Source: Hypoxylon rubiginosum
Lineage: Eukaryota; Ascomycota; Sordariomycetes; Xylariales; Hypoxylaceae
Length of the DNA stretch: 64,000 bases
Assembly (NCBI GenBank): GCA_902806565.1
Contig: CADCXA010000029.1
Span: 1,674,001 to 1,738,000 of the forward strand
Reading direction: 5' to 3'
A program made the position numbers and the translations under genes. The notes beneath the pieces were generated by a model. The model saw only the letters and a list, made by a program, of their open reading frames with translations, was not told the origin of the DNA and searched no databases. Shown here one piece after another: positions 11,881 to 23,027 of this stretch. Position 1 is the stretch's first letter. Every line of letters begins with the position of its first letter.

Positions 11881-13551
11881 CTTGGAAAATGAAAGACGAT
11901 AGCCGCGCTTGAGGTGTCACCAGGAAATCCTAAGGACTCTCGAGTCTTCCAGATTCTTCAGAGGTAATTATACCCTCGACTCGGCCAGGTCCGTCTATAG
12001 AAGCTTAGGATACTCGAACGACTAGTCGAACGACAACGAGACTGTATCACAAACTAGTATTCATATTTAACTTATAGCGGAGGTATAGCAGAGTAAGACG
12101 TATGGTAAAGTGGTCCGATACTTAATATCGACGATCCTTGGCCCCTGAACTCGGGAGTTAGGAGATCCCCCAACGCAGTTCCTGCCGGAGATTGGCCGAC
12201 CAAGTATCAGACTCGTCTCGTCCATCTCATAGAGCGGCGGAGACGTGGGAATATTGGCCCGTGAGAAGCGTATATCGACGACAATTTGGCCGATCTTTTC
12301 GGCTCGTTGCGATCTCTCGTCAGTAATATACAGCCTATATAAAAAGGTCCTATCTCATTATAATGTATGTGGCGCCTAATCAAACCAATAGATCGAGACC
12401 CAGCGCGGGAGCTCGCGCCTCTTCAGACTCTTGGTTACCGGCCAAACACTCGCTTAACGTTAAGCACCAACGCATCGTTATGCGCTTGCCGGCTCCCACA
12501 GGATAGTTGGACTCCAGATAGCCGCGGGCCAGCTTCTTTGGGCTTAAACTAGCAGATCCAAGTACCGGGCAAGTGATTAAAGATCGGGAATATCGGGTTA
12601 GGAGGCTCCAAGCTGCGACTCACTTTCTAGGCATCCCGAGATGCTGACACGAACATATGATGCGACGGAGCGTCGTGCGCCATATTAGCAGTCTGGGGAT
12701 GGCAGAAGAACGGCTCCACGGTGTCAATTGCCGGTACTCTTGCTGGGGGGCCTGTGACACATCGTCAAAAGACTACCTTACCATGGAATGATCCGCGCTC
12801 CAACGTGCGGCATATCGAAGCTTTCGGGAAATCCTACGAGGTCACGAGTCTGTCACGTCCAAGTTGGGGTGCATAATCTCCGGCCAAGAGGCGCCAAATC
12901 CTAAGCGCCAACTGCATATTACGAGCCTGCAAGCGAGTAGAAAGGGCTGCAATTAGGGACACCTTGATTACCATGTGCTGTCTGTCCATCAGGGCGTAGG
13001 ACCGTGCCTCCGGGATCGTCGCGGGGATGTGGGGGAGAGCCTCTCTCCGTCCGGGGTATCGTCACATCGATGCTAGGAGAGAAAGCTATCTAGCCAACGA
13101 GATCTCGTCGCTAATATCCTTAATTAAGCTAAGGTTGACCATTCAGACGAGGCGCCGGACCAATTAGCCTCAAAGGCCCCTGCCGAGCGCAATTCCTCCT
13201 GTCCGGAACGTTGCACAATCGGGAAGATCTTCCGAGATGTTACCAATTGCGCTCGCGGAGCCAAGAAGTCGTCCGTATTTACCTAACACCAATATGTTCG
13301 CGACAACCTCCCGCGGGCTTGCCAATTAAGATGCTGCTGTTTGAGGCTGTGAAACGGGGTTTTCGCTTTTGCCTGTGTTGGTTGTATCCTAGCGCATCCA
13401 TCCTCGCGATGCGGGCTTGATCGCCACAAAGGTGGATATCTTCGCAAAGATCGTTGAGAATCCGGTCCTTTAATTCGTATTCTTTTATCATCGCTCGAGC
13501 CTACTCTCGCTTAGCATCATCATCTCCTTTCCGTGTAAGGTACAGTTCGCG
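11881..13551. promoter_or_regulatory. Divergent intergenic region between flavin oxidase and lactonase genes
   Basis: No supported gene lies in these 1.67 kb. The oxidase is transcribed leftward and the lactonase-like gene rightward, so both promoters must lie here. A TATA-like TATATAAAAAG is at 12336-12346 but is over 1 kb from either start, so its use is doubtful. A short tandem TCGAACGAC motif occurs near 12015-12031. Confidence 0.5.
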
Positions 13552-14802
13552 ATGGCATCCCTCAAGGCATTGATTCTGGGCACTCTTGGCCTTGCACCCG
13601 AGGTGCTTGGAGCGAACCTCCTCGCGTCCCACTACACTGGCAAGATCTTCTCGCTCTCCTATACTCCAGGCGCTAGAAACGCCACCGCCACGTTATCTAG
13701 CAAGTTTGATACGTCAGGATGCGGGACACTGCCTGCGTGGCTGCACATCGACTCGGGCGTGCCGATCGTGTACTGTGTAGATGAGGATTGGAACGGAAGT
13801 GGCATGCTTTCATCGTACTCAGTGGGACCTGATGGCAGCTTAAAGCAGACCGGACAGACTGTCACGTCAGGTGCTAGCGTCCACGGCACGCCATACGGCG
13901 GCGGTGACGTGGATGGCTATAACTTCATCGCTACAGTCCAATAGTACAGCATCATTCGAATCGATATTTGGGGATACGGATTTACTGACGTTTGCTTTAG
14001 CGACCCGTCAACTTTGACGACATATGAGCTTCCCCTTACGAGTAGCTCGGCCGTCTTGCAGCAGTTGAAGTTCAACCTGACAGAGCCAAAGACCAATCCA
14101 AGGCAGAACGCCCCTCACCCGCATGCCGCACAGCTTGACCCTACCGGGAAATTCATCATCGTTCCGGACCTAGGCGCGGACTTGATCCGCATCTTCAGCA
14201 TTGACTCCGCCACAGGTAACCTAACGGCGTGCGAACCAGGCGTAGCCGGTGAAGGCGATGGGCCCCGTCATGGTGCGTGGTGGGCCCCGACCGAGGGTTC
14301 CACTGCCGGCCAGAAGCTGTACACGGTAAACGAGTTGGGCAACTCGGTCTCGGCCTGGACTGCCACCTACCCTGAAGGAGGTTGCCTGACTCTGGAGAAG
14401 ACCCAGACGCTCTCCAGCTACGCCGAAGGCAGCGTCGCCCCCAACGGGTCCAAGGCCGCCGAGGTCCACGTCTCGGGCAACTTCCTGTACGCCGCCAACC
14501 GCGCCGACGAGACGTTCGGCGCCGAGAACGACTCCCTGGCCACGTACGCCATCGACCCCAGCTCGGGAGACATCGAGTGGGTCGAGGCCACGCCCGCGCA
14601 CGCGTGGTTCCCCCGCACGTTCTCGATCAACAAGGCCGGGGACCTGGTGGCCGTCGGCGGCCAGACGAGCAGCAACGTGGTCATCATCGCGCGCGACACC
14701 AAGACGGGCAAGCTCGGCGACGTCGTGGCCAACCTGAAGGTCGCGACGCCGGGCACGCCGCAGCAAGAGGACGGACTCAGTGCTGTTGTCTGGGTTGAGT
14801 GA
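13552..14802 (+). CDS. Lactonase-fold protein (6-phosphogluconolactonase-like beta-propeller)
   Basis: Member of the seven-bladed propeller lactonase family, whose bacterial prototype Pgl hydrolyses 6-phosphogluconolactone; fungal members mostly lack tested substrates. Exons 13552-13943 and 14001-14802 are separated by a 57-bp intron with an unusual GTACAG donor, a TACTGAC branch and a TTTAG acceptor; the phase fits (ATVQ-YDPST), giving 397 residues, normal for the family. The N terminus (MASLKALILGTLGL) may be a signal peptide but is weak. Family features seen: HPHAAQLDPTGKF, VPDLGADLIR, GDGPRHGAWW, a NELGNSVSAW blade and AWFPRTFSI. The C-terminal half is notably G/C-rich at third positions. 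Position opposite a BBE oxidase suggests a shared role in sugar lactone handling, which is inference. Confidence 0.85.
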
Positions 14803-16543
14803 ACCCTCGGACCCGAAAAGGAGATCTAAAAGGATGAAGCAGGGCCGAATTTCGGCCTGTGGATTGCTAGACCCTCGACGCAACTAAAAGCGCCTCATCA
14901 TCACATCGTATTGTCCTGTATATAAGATTTTAACGAAAAAGAAAAATGTACATACTAAAATTCAAAGGCGTCGTGGGCATTGTTTGGCTCCGCATCATGG
15001 TCATGTCCCAAATATGCCCTCTTTCAACTGTCATATCAAGAAAAGGACTGCGCTCTACAATTGGGACCTACTAGAATATTTGCCCAGGTCAGATTTCAGA
15101 GACCGTGCATGTCCCCCATACAGTCTCCAATACAGCATGCAGACGTTAATAACACGATCCGCTAAAAGCATTCGCTATGAGATATGAATACACATGTCAC
15201 GCCCTCTCCCGAAATCCAGTTTACAAGGCATCAGCCCTCTGATCCAGGTAAACCCTCTTGATCGTAGAAGCCGTGCGACTCAACGCCCAGTGGCTCGTCC
15301 ATACGTTGCGTCGTAATCACGCAGACTTGTCACGTCGACTTTACCCCCCGGATATCCTGTGCCAGCACGATACAACGCGGTCCGCGAGCCGCATCGAACA
15401 AGATGCCTCGCAGCTTGCGCGTCGTAGCTGAGCACAGACTGACGCTTGAAAATGAGCACGTGTGATCAGACATCCACTTCCCTCACAGCATTTAAGTTGC
15501 CTAGACACTGGCCAGTGGATGTCGCGAAGATGGTGAAACTGCCTGTAGGTTGCAATGGGTCTATCTGAAAGTCTGAAAAGGCTAGACCGCCATCGAGAGA
15601 CCAAAAAGGAATAGTCAACTAACAAATAAGTTATAACCCAACTCATGCTACTGTGCTGGTATATAGACTTCCAACACGAGCTTTGCAAACCTTTACTATT
15701 GAGAGCGAAGTTACACGTAGCTGTTGTGAAGATAGCACGGACGTGAGTCATAACTGCAAGCTTCTGCGCTATGTAGTAGGCGTAGTATTTAGATATCTCG
15801 AGCGCCGCGAGATTGTAACTCAAATCGCTTAGACGGAACGCTGGTGAGCGCGTCACTTTTAGTCTTTGGAATCCTCCATATCTCGTTTTCGCTAATCCGC
15901 CTCCGTTTGATACTGTGGGAGCCCGCTATCGCGACTAAGGAAATAGAACAAGGTGGCGAAAAGGGGAGGGGGGTATGGAAAGTACGAACACGACAATGGA
16001 CGGGGACTTCTATCCCGACTGGGTCTCTATTTTATGTTCATCGAATTCACCCCCTCTCGGGACTGGCCAACGTGGCAAGAAGTCGTAAAAATGTGAAATT
16101 CAAGATATTTGAAAAATCGGAAATCATTAGATGACTGCACACATAATTATTATTGTTAAGCTGGCTAACCAGCATAAATCGTGTAGAAATTTTATATATG
16201 TTGTGGATACCTCAATACTGGCTGAAGAAGAGCGTAGTGATGGAGGCTAACAATGGTGGTCCATTCACGCGTTACTAGCTACCAGCCAATAGAGAGCAGA
16301 AGAGTGACCATATAACGTAGCAGACCCAGGTGTATTGTCATATACTTGTATGTAAGACAGGAGGCAGTTTCGCCTCCGTCGATATTTTACATCGATACCG
16401 TGAATCAAGCGGTGACTTGCTCCGGAAGAACCCAGAAAAATGCTAACCCAGCCCCGAACCCCTGCCCTTGACTTTCATGTTATAAGAGAAAGGACCCGTA
16501 AAAAACTCCGTGCGTCTCATGCCTCCAACGACGTTTGCCTTCC
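14803..16543. other. Intergenic region without supported genes
   Basis: It is bounded by the 3' ends of the lactonase-like gene and the minus-strand BAR gene. An open frame at 15341-15856 (minus) starts with GTG and has no recognisable domain, so it is not called. Nothing else stands out. Confidence 0.6.
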
Positions 16544-17575
16544 TCAAACGGTCCCGCTAATGCTGAGTTCTCGGATCTCCTGCAAGACCTGTTCGACTCT
16601 CGAGTCCAGGTGACCCTGGGCGTACTGATCCCTAGTGTCCGCATCCAGGTACTGTTGGACCTGAGCCATCCTGCTGTAGGCCTCGGCGCAGAACCGGAGC
16701 TGGATCTTGACGAGCGCTTCGAAGCTGGGGTCGAGGTACGGCACTCGCAAGTCGATCAGCTGCGGTAGTTCGGTGGACAGCTGTTCGTTGAGCTGTTCGT
16801 AGGCGGCCTTGGCGATTTCCATCTCCTTCTCCGTGCGCGGTAGCTTCGTCACGTCCTTGTCGGGCTTCTCGGCCAGCTTCTTGACCTTCGCTCGTAATGC
16901 GTCGTAATCCAGGAGTTTGTGGCCGCGCTTCTTGATGCCTGGCAGACTCGTTAGCAATTGCCACGATAACGCGGCAGAAGGGGGACCATACATTCGTTGA
17001 CGTCGGGAAAGTATGCGCAGAATTTGGAGATAGGCTCCAACACAGTTGTTCTAGACATTGTTAGCACACTAATTCCGGCATATAAAGCCCCTTTAAGATT
17101 TCCTACCTATACGGCCCATCTAGCGCTTTTATGGTTTCGGAATCGAGGTCCTCCACAGCCTGTTTGTAGCTCCTACTGACACCATCTTTAGCTCCCGCGT
17201 CGCCGTAGAAGGCATCTATTGTCTCGGCTATGCGCATTTGCGAGGCGGTCATCGCTAGAGATTATTAGCCTGCCGTCCCTCCAACCGGCACATCGGCATC
17301 GTTTTGTTGTGTCTGCTCACCTCGTATCGAATCTAGGTAACCCCTTGCTTCCTTTTGCAGTCGTAGCGAAGCAGCTTCCATAGTTCGGAATCGGCGCTCC
17401 TCGACTTCGTAATCGCGATCGTTCGTCTTCTCGACATGGCCCGTCTTCATCATAACCTGCGTCGTCGCGCGGTTGACATTCTTCTTGAAACCTGAAACCG
17501 TGTCGGTCAATGTTAGCGAGGGTCGATCCTACGGAGTCAGTCGTGCCGGATTGGCGCCATACCTGCCCACGACAT
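16544..17575 (-). CDS. rvs161: BAR-domain membrane-curvature protein Rvs161/Hob3
   Basis: Orthologue of yeast Rvs161 and fission-yeast Hob3, which bind and bend membrane in endocytosis and cell polarity, usually with an Rvs167-type partner. Five exons were rebuilt: 17575-17563, 17491-17321, 17254-17107, 17050-16992 and 16938-16544. Introns are 53-71 bp and all phases agree, giving 261 residues (family about 265). The very short first exon encodes MSWA plus the first base of a Gly codon, then FKKNVNRA follows. BAR landmarks seen in order: TGHVEKTNDRDYEVEERR, KEARGYLDS, AMTASQMRIAETIDAFYGD, DGPYRTTVLEPI, KKRGHKLLDYDALRAKVKK, LPQLIDLRVPYLDPSFEA and VEQVLQEIREL. No SH3 domain, as expected for Rvs161 rather than Rvs167. 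A likely housekeeping gene, useful as a phylogenetic anchor. Confidence 0.95.
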
Positions 17576-18071
17576 TTTCGCAGCGTCGCTTCTCTTTGCT
17601 GTACTATGTATATGGTCTAGTTGATCGCAGTGGGTATAAGATGTAACTCTCGCGAATTGGGGGTATCAAGGCGAATCTGAAAGCCGTCGGTCTTCTATCG
17701 AGTGTGAGAAACTGGAAAAAGTTGGCTGGTTCGACGACTGCGTGTTTCGCAGCTGATTTGGGTTGGAATAATTGGTCAGGCCGTAGTGGCTGAGCATTTG
17801 CTCACGAATTGGTGCCTACGTCACTGCGCCACTTGAACGGCACAGCGGCACATCCCATTACGTACCCACATTCCTCCCCACCTGACCAAGCCACAGACAC
17901 TTAGATCTACAATTGTAGGGCTGCAGGGCCAATTTGTGCCCGTAGCTATGACCGGAAGTTTCTATTATCTGATGGACTCGACAAATCCAGTCAACTGTTA
18001 GCCAAACCAGCTTCACATTTACCCTTATATCATCTCATTAAGTCATAGCCAGTTCAAGTCGAATTCTTCCA
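17576..18071. promoter_or_regulatory. Divergent promoter region (BAR gene / peptidyl-tRNA hydrolase)
   Basis: About 0.5 kb between divergently transcribed housekeeping-type genes; it must hold both promoters. No TATA box or other named site is convincing. Confidence 0.55.
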
Positions 18072-18695
18072 ATGTTCAGTCCTCGCTTTTTGGTTGTCAG
18101 CTTAGGCAATCAAGCGCCGTACTACGATTGTTTTCACTCAGCCGGCCATTTTGCTCTTGCTTCGTTACAAAAGGCGCTCGGATCATCACAACCGTCTTTC
18201 ACCTCCGAACGATACAGCAGAAAAGCTTGTCTGGCATCAACGGGCAATACGTACATCATGATACAAAGTCCAACGATGATGAATATTTCTGGTCCCTGGG
18301 TTGCCAAGACGTGGAGAGAAGTTCTAGAGAACTACCAGCTGAAGCCCTCGGAATTGAGCCTAGTCTTAGTGCACGATGATCTCGAGGAAGACCTTGGTCA
18401 CGTCAGGATACGGAAGTGGAAAGCAAGTCACCGGGGACATAACGGTATAAAGAGTGTTAACGCCAACCTCAAACCTTCTGATTTCCCCGGCGTGCGCTGG
18501 TCGCGCATATCTATTGGAATCGGCCGACCCGAGGCCAGGGATCAAATGTCGGTTTCTGACTACGTGCTAAAGAAGATGACAAGACACCAAAGGAGTGCCA
18601 TCGATGGCCAAGTCGGCCCGAGGGTATTAGGCTGCTTGCGCCAATTGCAAGAGGAATGGGAAGAAGAGTACGACAGAGCGAACCCGAAGCTCTAA
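18072..18695 (+). CDS. Peptidyl-tRNA hydrolase, bacterial Pth type
   Basis: Releases tRNA from prematurely dissociated peptidyl-tRNA; in fungi this bacterial-type enzyme is probably mitochondrial. It is a single exon of 207 residues starting at MFSPRF. Residues equivalent to the E. coli active site are all present: Asn13 in LGNQAP, His22 in CFHSAGH, Asn71 in TMMNISG, Asp102 in LVHDDLEE and Asn124 in SHRGHNGIKS. The closing motif RISIGIGRPE also fits. No clear mitochondrial presequence is visible at this start. The stop lies 81 bp from the stop of the convergent bZIP gene, so the 3' ends may overlap in mRNA. Confidence 0.92.
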   Translation: MFSPRFLVVSLGNQAPYYDCFHSAGHFALASLQKALGSSQPSFTSERYSRKACLASTGNTYIMIQSPTMMNISGPWVAKTWREVLENYQLKPSELSLVLVHDDLEEDLGHVRIRKWKASHRGHNGIKSVNANLKPSDFPGVRWSRISIGIGRPEARDQMSVSDYVLKKMTRHQRSAIDGQVGPRVLGCLRQLQEEWEEEYDRANPKL

Positions 18696-18776
18696 GCGCC
18701 GCAGTATCTTCCGGAGCGAGCCAAAATGGAGCTTTTCCAGTACCTAGAACACGCCTATGCAGCTTGGAAGGGCCTT

Positions 18777-19999
18777 TCAACTTATAAACTCGGTTGCGAT
18801 CTCCGCAGGCGCATCCTGGAATTTCCTGCTAAATATGGCCGATATGCGATCGGGGTGCCAGCGAGGTCCGTCCCCAAAACAGATGTAAGATGTCGCCAAG
18901 TCCTGGACGAGTGATCGGACGAGTTCGATCAACGGACAGTCGTGGTGCGAATCCACAAGCTGAAGTAAATATTCGAAATGCTTGAAGGACTCTTGGCTCA
19001 TGCGCTTGCGAAGATAAATCTCGACACCCGGTGGGGTTAGCCAGCCGGTCGTGTCTTCTCCTCTCGACTCGTAGTCGGCCGCGACGAGGTTCTGTATGTT
19101 CTTCGCCGAGTCTACCTCGCCGGCTGGGTTGTTCCCCTCGATGTACCCACGGTCGCGGAACTCGGCGCGCGCTTCCGCCAGGGCCCTGATATACCGCACG
19201 TTATGCAAGGGCGGCGAATGTTGAACCATGTTCCAAATCTTCTCGGTCGCTTCCCTCGCTGCGCGTGGATTCGCCGACTCATTCGACTCAACTGACCGAC
19301 ATAGACCGAGTAGATATTCGCCGCAAGCCCAGAATATGTGTCCTGCAAAGGTGGATTTTCCTTCGCCAAGGTATGGGACGATATCCGAGGGAGGGTCGTC
19401 TATGCGTACGTATCGGTTGGTATCAAACCAAAGCCCGTAGTCTAATCGTGGGCTTATGCGCCCCAAAATCATCCTCGGCTTCTGTAAGGCCGCCATTTGA
19501 CTTTCCAGCTCCCATCCCGACTCGCTGTCGGCTGGATCATGCGATGTTTGGCTATCGGTTCTTGTCTCAATTGATAAAACCCCATCGCTGAACTTAGTAT
19601 TCCTACTGACTGGCAATGGTGATGACGGGTCCGTGGACGTTTGTTCCCGGTCTTCCCCATTGCTACCGTCGGCAACCATCCGTGTGTCCAGTCCGGCCAC
19701 CACAGCCGCATCCGCAATTACTCGGAGCAACTCGGGGCGGTCATCACAAGATGCTACCCGAATGATCTCCCCGATAGCAGCTTTTAGCCGTTGGGTCTCA
19801 TCACGCTTATCCTGCGACACCTTTCCCTGGCGCTTACGAAATGCGCGTTGCGCTAATCTACCGCGCTCACGACGGCGCTATTTTTGATGGTTAAAACAAC
19901 AATTCCTACAGATTGGATCCTGTAGTAGGGGGGGAATTGTTATCTTACTCGTAGTTCTTCTTCCGCTTTTTCTAGTTGCTTCAATCTCTCCGTATCCAT
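18777..19999 (-). CDS. bZIP transcription factor with DUF3425-like C-terminal region
   Basis: DNA-binding regulator of the fungal bZIP class. Exon 1 (19999-19949, 17 codons, MDTERLKQLE) joins exon 2 (19877-18777) over a 71-bp intron (GTAAGA donor, AAATAG acceptor, phase 0), giving 383 residues. Without the first exon the basic region would have no ATG start. Basic region: RRRERGRLAQRAFRKRQ, with the N/R-x-x-A-x-x-x-x-R pattern in the variant form used by fungal AP-1-like proteins (L-A-Q-R-A-F-R-K-R). A leucine-zipper-like stretch follows. After an acidic Ser/Thr-rich linker comes a conserved domain with DYGLWFDTNRY, PYLGEGKS, HNVRYIRALAEARAEF and TPPGVEIYLRKRM, matching the DUF3425 family found behind fungal bZIPs. 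Target genes are unknown. Confidence 0.88.
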
Positions 20000-20251
20000 T
20001 GTGATATCATCTTTATACACGCCGACGGCGAGTTAGAAGCTAGAAGCTCAATCAAGTGGATGCGACGATAGGATAAATGTACTACGTGTGGTGCCCGATT
20101 GGGCGGATTTGTCAGCGGATCTCTGGTGTAATATTACGGGGCATCCCGGCGCTAGGGGAGATGCCGGCTGAATAATCTCTCCGACCATGTCATATCACAG
20201 CATGAGGCTCCCTTTGATGCTACTATTATTATTTTCACTCACAGAAAAGAC

Positions 20252-20263
20252 ACCTAGGTACCT
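20252..20263. repeat. ACCTAGGTACCT intergenic motif, copy 3
   Basis: Exact copy of the 12-mer at 877-888; about 250 bp upstream of the bZIP start. Confidence 0.7.
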
Positions 20264-20988
20264 ACCAGTCAACGCAAGGCTATCTCCGCCCATTGGCATA
20301 CCTACATTAGGTAAACAATTACCTAAGATATAAACGTCGTCAACCTCAACGTCCCTTGCTTTGTCCTAGATGTACTAATAATACGATTTCAACAGCCTAC
20401 AACATTCAAAAGGAGAGAACAGAACTGCAAGAGTATCAATTGCCTTTTATATGATAGTTGAAGTTTGATTCTCTTCCCCGACATTTAGTTTTGTTGATGC
20501 TCCAGAAAGGCGAAGTAATTTCCATGGAAAAGTAGTAATCAAAACAAAATTGCAACGTTCTTCTAAGAGAAAACAGTTGAATTATTGATGATGTGCATAC
20601 GCAATACCCGGAGCGCGTTACCAGTACTTAATATTTTCTTGCATATCTGTAGTTCGCTCGCTGCCTTCCTGTATCTCTGTTAAAAACGGTGTCTAAACGT
20701 TAGTTGCTACGAAAAGGGCTTTATCAACGTTGAACTAAGGAGGTTATGCCCGGTAGTACGACTCAAGCTTTTCGAGGCGCGTAGGCTGATTCTCAACTCT
20801 AAATCCACAGTGTTGAAAAACGTTAACCTATCACGCCTACCTAAGGAACTCAGAAGTTGCATGCAACATTGCCAAGTTGCTTAGACCTGTTATTATACAT
20901 TACTACTAAGGAAGTATCGATCGTAAGTCGGTTGCCTACTACACAGTGGACGTTTATTCTGATACTCGATAGAATTTAGCGCAATTGA

Positions 20989-21013
20989 GGGGGGGGGGGG
21001 GGGGGGGGGGGGG
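20989..21013. repeat. Poly-G homopolymer (25 G)
   Basis: Uninterrupted run of G on the plus strand in otherwise A/T-leaning intergenic DNA. Length in the assembly may be inexact because homopolymers are error-prone. Confidence 0.85.
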
Positions 21014-21464
21014 TTATTCTACTCATGGTGGCCCAAGAACTAAGTTGAGGCATAAGTTCTGTCTCCAGTATCAATCATTTATATGTCCCATTTCCCATGT
21101 CCCATATTCCATATTACATTTCCCATCTCTCATATCCTATCACTTGTTAATCTAACCCAGAACCAACTGGTAATTATTCTTGAAATTCATATTCCAATCG
21201 ATATCCAATTTATTCTTGGGGACGAGTCTCTTAGTTATCATTCTTTCTATTTCGTCTCTTTTGGAAATACATACTTTACAGTCGCCATACCATTTTTGCA
21301 TTTGGAATATTCTATTCTTTCCTTACGACGCGTTCTTATTCATCACGGAAAGAAGCAGGACCGGCTTCTATCTCCACCTGTTCCTAGTTTCTGGAAGTTA
21401 CCACACTTCAACTGTACCCATTCAACACTGTCCATCCCCGCCCGGACGGCTACCAAAATTAATA

Positions 21465-23027
21465 ATGTTTCAACGGAAGAGATCTCGGTCACTCTCGCCC
21501 AATGGTGATGAGAGACAACCTAAAAGAACTAGATCGCAGTTCCCTAATCATGGTGAGTTGTCATTTTTATCAACCTCGTGATGAATTCTTGCCAACAGCT
21601 CCACCACTACTTCCAACAATACCCCTCCCCTGTTGGCGCATATCACCTAGGTACCTATCTATAACTGTACCTACCTATTTCATTGCATATATATATTATC
21701 AGTATCACTTTTCTCATTGGTTAAAATCCGACCTTTCCTACCTGTTATGTATACTATATCTACGATTGACGTACCAGCCTTTCCTTCTTTCAATCCAAGC
21801 TCAGCACAACAAGGAGCAACAACCATCTCAGAGCAACCCCAAATTCTCTTCTCCTACTTTTAATAATGACTCACGACTAACTTCTCACTCCAACCAGCCA
21901 TTCCTTCAACCGCCGGTCAACGTATCCCAAGCATTCTGGCTTTTACATTTTTCGGCCAAGCCACCACGAGTATCAGCCCGAACCGACTCGTGGCACAGTC
22001 ATCCAACATGGAGACTGAGAATGCGGACGCCACAAGCCCCCAGGAGGCCCAGCCACGGCCAACTAAGACCGTGAGATTCGCCGACCGTCTTGTCGAGTTC
22101 ATCGAAGACGAATCCCCAAAGGTTGGCATACATGCCGAGAAGGGGAAAGAATGGAGCCTGGGTTGTGCGTCTGGTGATCCGAGCTGGACGTCGCGGACGG
22201 CCATGAGATCTCGTTGGGACCCGGTCGTGAAGAGGGCCTACGGTGTGCTCGAAAAGCTCCGGAACCTTGAGCGTAACGGCGCACAGGCCTGGGGGGAACA
22301 CGGGGCGGTGGCGGGGTTGGTGCCCGAGGTCCCGAGGGACGAACTCAAGATTGCCGAGGAGTGTATCGAGTTCGTCCTCCGGGACTTTGAATTTCTCCAC
22401 AAGACCAAGATGGTCGGAGAAATCAAAGGGCTCCAAGGTGTGCTAACCGGACACGACTATCTTGCCCGGCTCGATATTGTCATCGAACAGTATATCAGCG
22501 AGCTGCAGAAGAAGTGCCTGGATAGCGCAGTGATAAATTACTGCCGTCGGAGGCAGGTGCTGGGTCGGACGTTCAACCCGAGGTTGAAGCACTTTCAACA
22601 GCAGAAGCTGCTTGTTGCCCCGTCCGGGTCCTCCGCCCCCAAGGGCCCGCCCATGGTTCAGGGCTCCCGGCTTCGCACTGTCACCAGCGTCGACGATGCC
22701 GATGACAGTTCCGCGGAGCAGCAAAACGAGCCAGCGGAGCCAGCGGAGCCGCCCCAGCCAGCGCAGCCGCCTCAGCCAGCAGAGCCGCCCCAGCCAGCGC
22801 AGCCGCCTCAGCCAGCGGAGCCGCCCCAGCCAGCAGAGCCGCCCGAGCCATGGATGGAGGGCATGTTCGAGAATGGGGGTTGGCCTGATGACTGGCAGGC
22901 CCCTCCGGAGTGGGATAGCTTCGGTGCCGCATGGGACTGGGATAGTGATCCGTCGCTCTTTTCTGTGCCCCAAGACTGGGCACACGACGGCGGCGATTCC
23001 CAACCCTCTTCAAGCTCCCAGTCATAG
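21465..23027 (+). CDS. Unknown probably nuclear protein with Pro/Gln/Glu-rich repeat
   Basis: No known domain recognised. The preferred model is exon 1 21465-21552 (MFQRKRSRSLSPNG, two basic clusters like a nuclear localisation signal) joined to exon 2 21898-23027 over a 345-bp intron (GTGAGT donor, GACTAAC branch, CCAG acceptor, matching phase), giving 405 residues. A shorter model starts at the ATG at 22008. The body has TVRFADRLVEFIEDE, a helical middle part (KIAEECIEFVLRDFEFLHK) and a low-complexity segment of alternating PAEPPQ and PAQPPQ at 22731-22849, then an acidic Trp-rich tail (GGWPDDWQAPPEWDS). The tail composition would suit an activation or interaction region. After the TAG the same frame runs open for another 47 codons in similar acidic style. 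Confidence 0.65.
21645..21656. repeat. ACCTAGGTACCT intergenic motif, copy 4
   Basis: Exact copy of the 12-mer at 877-888, lying inside the long predicted intron of the unknown-protein gene. Confidence 0.7.
22731..22849 (+). repeat. Coding minisatellite (PPQPAE/PPQPAQ)
   Basis: Tandem CCAGCCAGCGCAGCCGCCT-like units; an approximately 36-bp higher-order unit (one CAGCCAGCGCAG plus one CAGCCAGCAGAG half) occurs twice. The unit length keeps frame, so copy-number change would lengthen or shorten the protein without breaking it. Confidence 0.8.

Larger units (their letters stand above)
20000..21464. other. Intergenic region with a long poly-G tract
   Basis: No supported gene. Holds the ACCTAGGTACCT motif at 20252-20263, a G homopolymer at 20989-21013, and a pyrimidine-rich CCCATTTCCCATGTCCCAT-type stretch from about 21085 that may be the leader of the next gene. 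Confidence 0.55.

Noticed and set aside
14221..14883. Long minus-strand and alternate plus frames inside the lactonase gene
   Set aside because: High third-position G/C opens shadow frames; only the propeller frame shows family motifs.
15341..15856. 171-codon minus-strand open frame
   Set aside because: It starts with GTG, has no recognisable motif, no splice context and an unnatural composition; treated as chance.
22443..23025. Leu/Arg-rich and Ala-rich minus-strand frames opposite the unknown protein
   Set aside because: They are mirror images of the Pro/Gln/Glu repeat in another frame.
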